From Tanypteryx hageni (taxonomy: Eukaryota > Arthropoda > Insecta > Odonata > Petaluridae), in the NCBI GenBank assembly GCA_028673005.1, contig CM054115.1, positions 192,208,370 to 192,272,369 on the forward strand: a stretch of DNA of 64,000 nt, read 5' to 3'. Both the position numbers and the translations under genes were made by a program. Each line of letters opens with the position of its first letter. Position 1 is the first letter of the stretch. Shown piece by piece: positions 57,476 through 64,000 of the stretch. The notes under the pieces were generated by a model. The model saw nothing but the letters and a program-made list of their open reading frames with translations. It did not search any database and was not told the origin of the DNA.

Positions 57476-59490
57476 GTCATGACTGTTACGAGGAAAATTC
57501 AAATTGTAATGTCGTAAATTTCGTTCAACCTTTTTTAATAAATCGAAAAAGCAATGAATTAAAAAATTGCGCTTCGTAGTTCGAAGGTTTTTGTGTAAAA
57601 CGCAATATATACATTTTTAGGCCCAAAGAAGCGAAGAAATTAGAGACCAACGTGACAATTTATTAAGCGGCATAAATATAAACGGATATTTAATACTCAG
57701 TTTCATAGTTGCGATACTTTTCAGTGAATGAGTATGAAAAGAAAATACCTGTAATAAGAAACCTGTACGACCAAATCTTAATTTGTGCTTATAGCGTGTC
57801 GCCTTTTTGAGAGTAAAAAAAAGAATGCTTTCATTTTCCTGCAGGCCAAGGTACTACGATCCTGGTCATTTTTTCTGCGTGCATTTTGTGCTTATTTTAC
57901 AACCCATGCAATTTAATTTAATGGAGATATCCTTAGGTAAACCGGCTTTCACAAATTTCCGTCTTCGCGAATAATCAAGCAATCGTGTTCAAATTTCTTA
58001 TATGAACATCAATATTTTTATTAATAAGCACTTAAAATTGCGGCTACAATAAATATATTTCAAACCAAGTTCACATGTAAAACTTAAAACAACCACAGAT
58101 GGTAGGAGAAGACCGAGGCTATCGAATGGGTCCATGATGTGGTTCAAATCTTATTGGAGCTCCCAAGAGTCCCGATGTTTTTGATTGTGTAACGCGTCTC
58201 ACTCGGAGGCTCTTTGGGTGTTCATTTCATTGATCTAGATTTGTGGATAAAATCAGGAAAATTCCGTCCATTTATATTTATGTTGGAAATATTTTACATG
58301 GAGTGAGCATGAGGAAGGGCGGTGTGGGTAGTTGTTTTGAAAACTCAAGCGCATGAGGGGGGAAGAAAAAGGCTGCAGATTTCCTTCGCTTGGCCGTATT
58401 CCTAATGCTAAGGTCTGGAGAAAAGACCAAATGTGACTCAACCCACATCCTAAAGGAAACTTTGGTTTAAATCTCTCTAGAAGCATGTGCATGTTTTTTC
58501 TGGTTTCGGAGAACTGCTTACTGTTTATGTAATGACTAGGTGTTAACCCGTCAAAAATGACGGAAAATATATATGGATGAGATAGTGAGAAAAAACATCC
58601 AATACTTCGGATTAATAACTTCATGTGAACTTTTATTCTTACTAAAGTAAAGTAAAAGTAAAAATGATGAAATAAAAAGCGCCTCAATAGAGACTCAATA
58701 CCTGATGTCCCTCATATAAATCAAGCACACTAACCGATTCACCAATTGAAACATTTTATTCACATGCTAAGAAACCGTATATATATTTGTTATTATCTAC
58801 AGCAGTTAAATGACATTTTTATTATTATGTGGACACTTGAACTCAAATTTTCAAATTTTAAGATTTTTGCATAGGAGAGGAGAGGCTCCCACAAAAATCC
58901 AAGATTGCGGATGTTTTATGAAATGATAGGCCTTCCTAGTGTTTTGTTACTTGTAATAATGTTTATACAGTGTTCATAATAACGAGAGTAGTGTCATTAC
59001 AATATTAAAATCAATAGTAGTATTTTGTTAAGGTAAGAATCATACAATTTGAGATAGATATACAATGCTGAAATAGCAGGCATGTGATTATTTACAGTAG
59101 TGTATTTCCTTTATTATCAATTACGTTTGTTTTAGTCAATTGCTTAGGTTATTTTAATGTCGACTTTATAAATTATTGTTATTTATTTATTTTGCCGTTT
59201 GTCTCATATAATTTCTATATTGGTTACGTGTTGTTCGGTATTCTATTTCTTGCAAAGTTATTGCTTATGGGATATTGGTATATAAATTTTGGCGCTATTG
59301 TGTTTACTGCGTAATGTTGTATCTAGTACCCACTGCTACCTGGCTAATAAAACTGTGAGTGTGCCCTATAACTACTAAGATATATCTGCATAGCAAGATG
59401 TCGAGGTTATGTATGTAAAGTGTACACGAAATCATAAACAGTAAAACCTATTAATAATTACTGCTTTTACTGATGACTTACATACGTTTT
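57476..59490. other. No supported gene; possible TE terminus at 58,536
   Basis: AT-rich. At 58,536-58,575 CTAGGTGTTAACCCGTCA is followed by a CCGTC-aaaaat-GACGG hairpin. On the minus strand this is hairpin plus GTTAACAC plus CTAG^T (Helitron-like). On the plus strand it is TTAA^CCCGTCA (piggyBac-like). The 144-codon minus frame at 58,253-58,687 crosses this terminus and is not recognised. Confidence 0.4.
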
Positions 59491-59495
59491 ACAGT

Positions 59496-59700
59496 ATGGA
59501 CTTGCCTTCATCATCGTCTTCCTCATCGGATGAAGAAATATTCAATATTTTTCGAGCCTTACCAATGCCGAGGCATTTCAGAAATCGCAACAATCATTTG
59601 AAATCTAGGATGGTGATGAATTTAAGGCTCGATTTAAATTGTCAAGATCAAGATATCAAGAAAATCATTATATTAGAGGGAATGCAACTCGATTAGCTTT
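59496..59700 (+). pseudogene. Possible PIF/Harbinger transposase N-terminus
   Basis: MDLPSSSSSSSDEEIF and ALPMPRHFRNRNNHLKS lead, after a frameshift at about 59,607, into DGDEFKARFKLSRSR. An acidic Ser-rich start, a basic FRNR stretch and EFKARFRLS are the usual opening of insect Harbinger transposases (family knowledge). No DDE core is found downstream, so only the first ~60 residues survive. Confidence 0.4.
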
Positions 59701-59976
59701 AATGAACACACATGTTAGTTGATTAAATTAAACGTAAATTTTTGATTAAAAAATGAAATATTTGTTGTTGAAATGTTACAGGTAGCAACTAATGAAACAG
59801 TCAATTTCCTAGTATACAGATAATCATAACATTTTCTAAGCAGGTAGTTAAAACACAATATGAATGAAACTCATTTACTTAATACTTTCATTAAGAGAAT
59901 AAAAACATTACAAGATTCGTAAAATAACAATATATAACATATGCACTTCAATCAAAAAATAATTCTATACTTATAA

Positions 59977-60150
59977 TTAATCTCTATCTTCACTGCTGTG
60001 ATCTAAACTTGTCATTTCCTTATTTTTCTTATTTCCTTTCATTTTCAGGTCTGTTTCCTTTATTTTCTTCGAAACGATCTTAGTCTCCCAGTCTTTAACT
60101 TTTTGTGCTGTCTCCATTAATGTAATATATAACGGCTTGCATATTTCCAT
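59977..60150 (-). CDS. Small charged ORF, unknown function
   Basis: 57 codons from ATG to TAA with a Lys/Glu-rich composition (METAQKVKDWETKIVSKKIK) and an acidic end (SSEDRD). This looks more protein-like than the AT-rich chance frames around it. It converges on the Harbinger-like fragment. It could be a terminal exon of a host gene or an accessory transposon protein; no homology is recognised. Confidence 0.25.
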   Translation of the reverse strand: MEICKPLYITLMETAQKVKDWETKIVSKKIKETDLKMKGNKKNKEMTSLDHSSEDRD

Positions 60151-60159
60151 TTAGTGCAA

Positions 60160-60713
60160 TATGTGATTAGATATTTTCCTTTGTCCAAGATTTTGTATAC
60201 GTTCGATTTAAAAACGTCACATTGTATATAACATATCCCAATTACGATTATTTCAAATTAAATTTTATGAAAGAAAATGAAGTGATTACTTAAACTTTAT
60301 TAAACATCGTGTTCATATGAAGGCACCACTGATTAAATATTAATTTTCCTTAAATATTTCAATTGATTAATAATAACAAATACCTCAACGGGTAGTTTAA
60401 TTGCAATTATGTACTCACTATATAGCTCCTTTGGTTTGCAACAATAAATTTGTACTATTTCCAGAAATTCTTATGTTATAATTTAGTTTAAAAAATAGAA
60501 TTACTATTTCTAATATTCCTTGAATATGAATAGCTGAAACAGAATTTAGCATTCAAATATGCCTTGTACAGATATTTCTAAAGATTCTATAACTGGTCTA
60601 GAGATTTTTCTCGGAGATTTTACAGATTTTCGCGTTTAGTAAACAACGAAAAAAGTGACGATCGATATTCATTTTCTGCTATATGACATCTGTCACCATC
60701 TAGCGGCTATACA
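60160..60713. other. No supported gene
   Basis: AT-rich DNA with no recognisable feature. Confidence 0.5.
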
Positions 60714-60864
60714 AGAAGCACGCTATTGGACCAATTACTATTGAAACATAAGATATGGAGAGAAAAGTGTCTAGAAACCCGATTTGAGTTATGAGTCCCG
60801 TAAATTTATGGATCTCATACATATCGGTTCCATAACCTAATCTTTTTGCAACCGGGCATAAGCG
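60714..60864 (+). repeat. 150 bp direct repeat, left copy
   Basis: From AGAAGCACGCTATTGGACCA to GCAACCGGGC. It matches 61,217-61,367 with roughly a dozen differences. The two copies have the same orientation, a 503 bp period, and the tRNA-like gene lies between them. Confidence 0.9.
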
Positions 60865-61037
60865 AATTAATAATGTGTAAAACCAAATAGGAACGTGAAT
60901 AAAAGTGCAATAACCTTAAAACTAACATGAGTGCCTGTGAAGTTATCAGTATGTGCGACGAGGAAATTTATCCGAATTGCAAAATTTTATTAAAAATATT
61001 ACTCACTCTTCCTATAAGTTTGAACTTTGAGAAGGAG

Positions 61038-61043
61038 AAAAAA
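61038..61043 (-). terminator. Pol III T6 terminator
   Basis: Six T on the minus strand begin five bases after the tRNA-like body, the usual place for a Pol III stop. Confidence 0.55.
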
Positions 61044-61048
61044 CCCTG

Positions 61049-61121
61049 TACTTGACCGGGAATCGAACCCGGGTCTCCCCATTAGCCGGATAGGTGCTTT
61101 AACCAACTAAGCTATCAAGCC
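61049..61121 (-). tRNA. tRNA-like gene (anticodon GGC position) or SINE head
   Basis: This 73-base minus-strand unit folds as a complete cloverleaf. D arm is GCTT/AAGC, anticodon stem CCTAT/ATGGG, T arm CCGGG/CCCGG with TTCGATT loop, variable loop 5 nt. Box A (TAGCTTAGTTGG) and box B (GGTTCGATTCC) match consensus fully. The anticodon loop is CCGGCTA, so positions 34-36 are GGC (Ala), but position 33 is C where nearly all tRNAs have U. The acceptor stem also fails at pair 1-72 and is G-U at 2-71. This favours a tRNA-derived SINE or pseudogene over a working tRNA. Pol III transcription itself looks possible. Confidence 0.6.
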
Positions 61122-61216
61122 AGCATGTTTCTCCATTCTCGAATTGTGGTATTTACGGTGAAGAAGGGCTAACAGAGTAGTAAACCTCCAACACTAAGCG
61201 TCCTCATTGAGGCACG

Positions 61217-61367
61217 AGAAGCACGTTATTGGACCAATTTCTATTGAAACATAAGATATGAAGAGAAAAGTGTCTAGAAACCCAACTTGAGTTATGAGTT
61301 CCATAAATTTATGGATCTCATACTTATCCGTTCCATAACGTAATCTTTATGCAACTGGGCCTAAGAG
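61217..61367 (+). repeat. 150 bp direct repeat, right copy
   Basis: From AGAAGCACGTTATTGGACCA to GCAACTGGGC; partner of 60,714-60,864. Confidence 0.9.
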
Positions 61368-62263
61368 AGTTGAAATACGATTTCTGGAAAGGGCGCAAAT
61401 GGCGCCGCTCATTTTGTCGATAGACTTTTGAAAGTGACTGTACCTCTAAACAAATATAGATATGAAGAAGAACTCAAATATATAAAAGATATAGCCACAA
61501 AACTGGGCTTCATCACTAATTTAATTAATAAATTAGTTAAAAGACAGCCTAGCTATTTGTTGCCACAATTTACTGAACGTGTATCTCTTGCTGTTGTTGA
61601 CAATGTGCTTATCATTGTTTGGAATACTTCTATCGATTTTTGTACTTAAAGGTGTTTACTGAAAGCCTTAAAATTAGCCTAACGAAGAATTATTTTAAAT
61701 TTACAAATATTATGTTATGAACATACTCCTATACGAACAGGGAGATATCTAAGTTAAAATTTGGGAATTCCTCGATAAATAATGTATCGTAAAAGGTGTA
61801 TTTTTTAACTCCAGAGATGCTCATCTTACATTCTGGCCGATTTTACTGTATTAATTCCGGCAGTCATAAGATGCTTCCATATAGGGTAATACGGGGCAAG
61901 AGTCCGCACGGGGCAAGATTCCTATTTCGAAATTGTTTAGCCGTTTATTATGTGATGGCGCTGCTAGTCATCTCTAAGAACTCAAGAGACCTTCTCCAGC
62001 AGAGGGTTCAGCGACACGGAAGGCGTCACAGCACGGTACGTAATTTTTTGCTTATTTAATCTTTTAGACTACTTTTATCTTATATTTAAGAATCTGTAAT
62101 TGTTGCGTACACATTAAAGTTATGGTGCAATTCTAATTTTGTATATAGGATCTCAAAGTGTACTGTTTGGCCTATATTTTGTTACATCTGGCTGCTTTCC
62201 AGCTTATGATGTGGTTGTGAAATGGCCGGTATAGTGTAGCACATGTAAATGGGACAAGAATCC

Positions 62264-62297
62264 TGGGGCAAGAGTCCGCCAGCGGACTCTTGCCCCA
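62264..62297. repeat. 34 bp perfect palindrome of the GGGGCAAGAGTCC box
   Basis: TGGGGCAAGAGTCCGC, CA, then the exact reverse complement. It lies 300 bp upstream of the pogo-like transposase start, so it may regulate or bind the transposase. Confidence 0.85.
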
Positions 62298-62592
62298 CGA
62301 ATTTTCTTTTATTTGTTATATGACTGCGACGCTTAGAGAGCTATTTGAGGTTACATTTAGTAGCATAGTGATATAAATATTATTTTTTTATTTAAGTAGG
62401 AGATAGTATTAGTTGGAGAAGACGGTTTATTTGGAATGAGGAACTTGTTTTCGGACAGAATCCTTATGATGATCATATTATTTTCAAATATTTTTAGCTA
62501 TGATTACAAATATCTTAAAATCTGCCTATATACATATAAAGTAAGCGATAAAAATTATATTTCTGCATTGTTAATATTTTTCTGGCAGGAAA

Positions 62593-62745
62593 ATGCGGAA
62601 CTACAAAAGAAAGAGAGATAGGAAAGCAACAGGAGTGGAAGTTTTGGAGACTGCGAAGATGAGGAGAGCTAATGGTGAAAGTATACGTTCTATTGCAACT
62701 GATCTTGGGATGGATGAATCGACTCTGTGTAAAAGACTTAAAGCG
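62593..62745 (+). pseudogene. pogo-like transposase, exon with Psq-type HTH
   Basis: The start ATG lies just after an acceptor-like TTTTTCTGGCAG, so a 5' UTR intron is possible. The peptide has a basic start (RNYKRKRDRKATG) and a Psq-type helix-turn-helix (AKMRRANGESIRSIATDLGM then ESTLCKRLKA). It ends at a GTATGT donor (62,746). Joining to 63,144 keeps the frame. A three-base TA-type target is typical of the family. Confidence in the domain is high; confidence in exon ends is moderate. Confidence 0.75.
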
Positions 62746-63143
62746 GTATGTGTAGTAGCAAATATTTCATGCAAATCTAGGCAATTCCAAGGTTGTGGGT
62801 TTGAGTTCCACTTGTCTTGACAATTTTTTAAAACTACTTTGCAATAAAAATTGTGTTTGCTGTAAAGTAGGCTGAAGCCAACTCCGTAGTATCTGGCATA
62901 TTTTTGTGGAATAATGCCATACTGGAATAAAAAAGTATTGCAATTTCCAATAAATAAACTTCTATTAATAAGTTAAATAAAAATAAACACTTTAATTTTT
63001 GTTAGCGGCAAATTGCAATATTATTTCATTCCATTAGGCTTAAGTCCTAAATGTTTCTTTCGGGTTTAGCTTTTAACGAGCAACTGTGGCTTATTAGGTC
63101 AGGTTTGATTTTCCCTTAATAAAACCTTTCTTTCTTTTTGCAG
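62746..63143 (+). other. Predicted intron in the pogo-like transposase
   Basis: 398 bases, GTATGT at the 5' side and TTTCTTTCTTTTTGCAG at the 3' side. Splicing joins KRLKA to GIPATSCGRFKK in frame. An internal GGTTTGAGTTCC resembles a Pol III B box, but no partner A box is seen. Confidence 0.65.
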
Positions 63144-64000
63144 GGTATTCCAGCTACCTCTTGCGGACGTTTTAAAAAGGTGTTCCCTGATAAGATGGAA
63201 GAGGATTTGGTGACTTATCTGAAGGACATGAATGCAAGGTTTTACGGATTAACGTTTAAGGAAATTCAGAGCCTGGTATATGAGTGTGCTGAAAGAAACA
63301 ATTTGATTCACCCCTTTGACAAAAATACCAGACTAGCAGGTAGAGATTGGGTCTATTCATTGATGGCCAGATATTCAGATTTGAGTTTAAGAAAACCAGA
63401 AGCAACTAGTTTGGGTAGGGTAATTGGCTTCAACAAGTTACAAATTAATAGATACTTTCAGAATCTAAGAGATGTTTACAAGAAATTACACTTTAATCCC
63501 ACTCGACTGTTTAATATGGACGAAAGTAGGTTAAATACAGTGCCAAACATACTCCCAAAAGTTATAAGTTATAAAGGAAAAAAATGTGTAAACAAAGTTG
63601 TTTCAGGTGAACGAGGCAAGACAATCACTGTTGTATGCTGCATGTCTGCTTCAGGGAATTATGTTCCTCCGGCCTTGATTTTCCCTAGAAAACGTATGAA
63701 ACATGAGCTCGCATATGTAGCTCCTCCGGGTACTTTATTTCTAACAAGTGACTCCGGTTTCATCACTTCGGAGATTTTCGTTGAGTGGTTGAAAAATAGA
63801 TTTTTGTAAGACCAATTTCATCCACCTTTTGTCTTTGCCTCCTCACAGTTCACACAAAGCTCAGCCACTCGACAAAACATTCTTTGGTCCACTCAAATCT
63901 TTTTATTCTTCAGAGTGTGACAAATGGATTTCGTCTAATCCCGGCAGAGGGATATAACAATTCCAAGTAGCAGCGCTGTTTGGGAAAGCCTATGAAAAAT
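63144..64000 (+). pseudogene. pogo-like transposase, CENP-B HTH and DDE exon, deleted
   Basis: CENP-B-type DNA-binding text (GRFKKVFPDKMEEDLVTYLK, then FYGLTFKEIQSLVYECAERN and RDWVYSLMARYSDLSLRKPE) leads into the DDE domain. FNMDESRLNTV carries the first catalytic Asp, and GERGKTITVVCCMSASGNYV and SGFITSEIFVEWLKNRFL follow before a stop at 63,809. In the next frame the protein resumes with LPPHSSHKAQPLDKTFFGPL (about 63,835-63,895). Relatives have about 40 more residues between these two blocks, including the second catalytic Asp, so a deletion plus frameshift has inactivated it. Further text (NPGRGI, FQVAALFGKAYEK) continues to the window edge. Confidence 0.85.

Larger units (their letters stand above)
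61882..64000 (+). mobile_element. pogo/Tigger-like transposon, runs off the window
   Basis: The upstream part starts near TAGGGTAATACGGGGCAAGA and carries repeated GGGGCAAGANTCC boxes (61,893, 61,910, 62,249, 62,264 and inverted at 62,285), which are probable transposase-binding sites. A two-exon transposase follows. The right terminus is outside the window. The exact left end and TA duplication are not certain. Confidence 0.65.

Noticed and set aside
58253..58687. 144-codon minus ORF
   Set aside because: It crosses a transposon-terminus-like hairpin and shows no recognisable domain.
59084..59314. Hydrophobic 76-codon ORF suggesting a membrane protein
   Set aside because: Phe/Ile/Leu/Tyr richness is what T-rich DNA encodes by chance; no start context or homology.

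Overview
The window is AT-rich eukaryotic DNA and reads as a transposon graveyard from an arthropod genome. The arthropod call is an inference from repeat content: an L2/CR1-like LINE with a CATCTA tail, a jockey-like LINE, RTE-like LINE pieces, a Penelope-like element, piggyBac, hAT, Tc1/mariner, pogo and possibly PIF/Harbinger transposases, and several small Helitrons. AT, CA and CT microsatellites are frequent. No host protein-coding gene can be named. Almost every recognisable reading frame is a mobile-element remnant, and nearly all of them are broken.

Layout. 1-3.9 kb: purine- and pyrimidine-rich tracts and one weak ORF pair. 3.9-5.65 kb: degenerate LINE reverse transcriptase (minus). 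5.96-6.30 kb: hAT-type MITE. 9.6-10.0 kb: mariner-like transposase tail (minus). 11.6-12.7 kb and 16.5-17.3 kb: two related Helitrons in opposite orientation carrying about 140 bp tandem modules. 13.86-13.95 kb: 91 bp palindrome. 20.8-22.7 kb: three copies of a second, roughly 0.75 kb Helitron family, whose other four copies lie at 53.6-56.3 kb. 23.94-24.02 kb: hairpin with perfect 30 bp arms. 24.3-26.4 kb: hAT transposase pseudogene (minus) with a MITE and a 304 bp Helitron beside it.

26.5-32 kb is the most informative part. One degenerate copy of a repetitive protein gene that I recognise only as an uncharacterised metazoan family is split into three pieces. The splits are made by a jockey-like LINE (26,960-28,161, with an 8 bp target duplication) and by a CR1/L2-like LINE on the minus strand (about 28,369-31,060) that still has an uninterrupted 879-codon frame with all reverse-transcriptase motifs.

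36.9-39.75 kb: a nearly complete piggyBac-like element with terminal repeats, itself interrupted by a roughly 0.7 kb insertion. 52.06-52.42 kb: an 11-unit 33 bp minisatellite with a 132 bp higher-order period. 52.86-53.25 kb: possible solo LTR. 54.4-54.7 kb: 5'-truncated LINE insertion with a 9 bp target duplication. 56.28-57.47 kb: Penelope-like reverse transcriptase inserted in a Helitron. 59.5-60.15 kb: a possible Harbinger N-terminus and a small charged ORF. 61.05-61.12 kb: tRNA-like Pol III gene body between two 150 bp direct repeats. 61.9-64 kb: pogo-like transposon with a spliced transposase that has lost its second catalytic aspartate.

The elements do not form a pathway. Their value is stratigraphic: nesting and target duplications let several insertions be ordered in time. 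Coordinates of repeat edges were judged by eye and may be off by a few bases.
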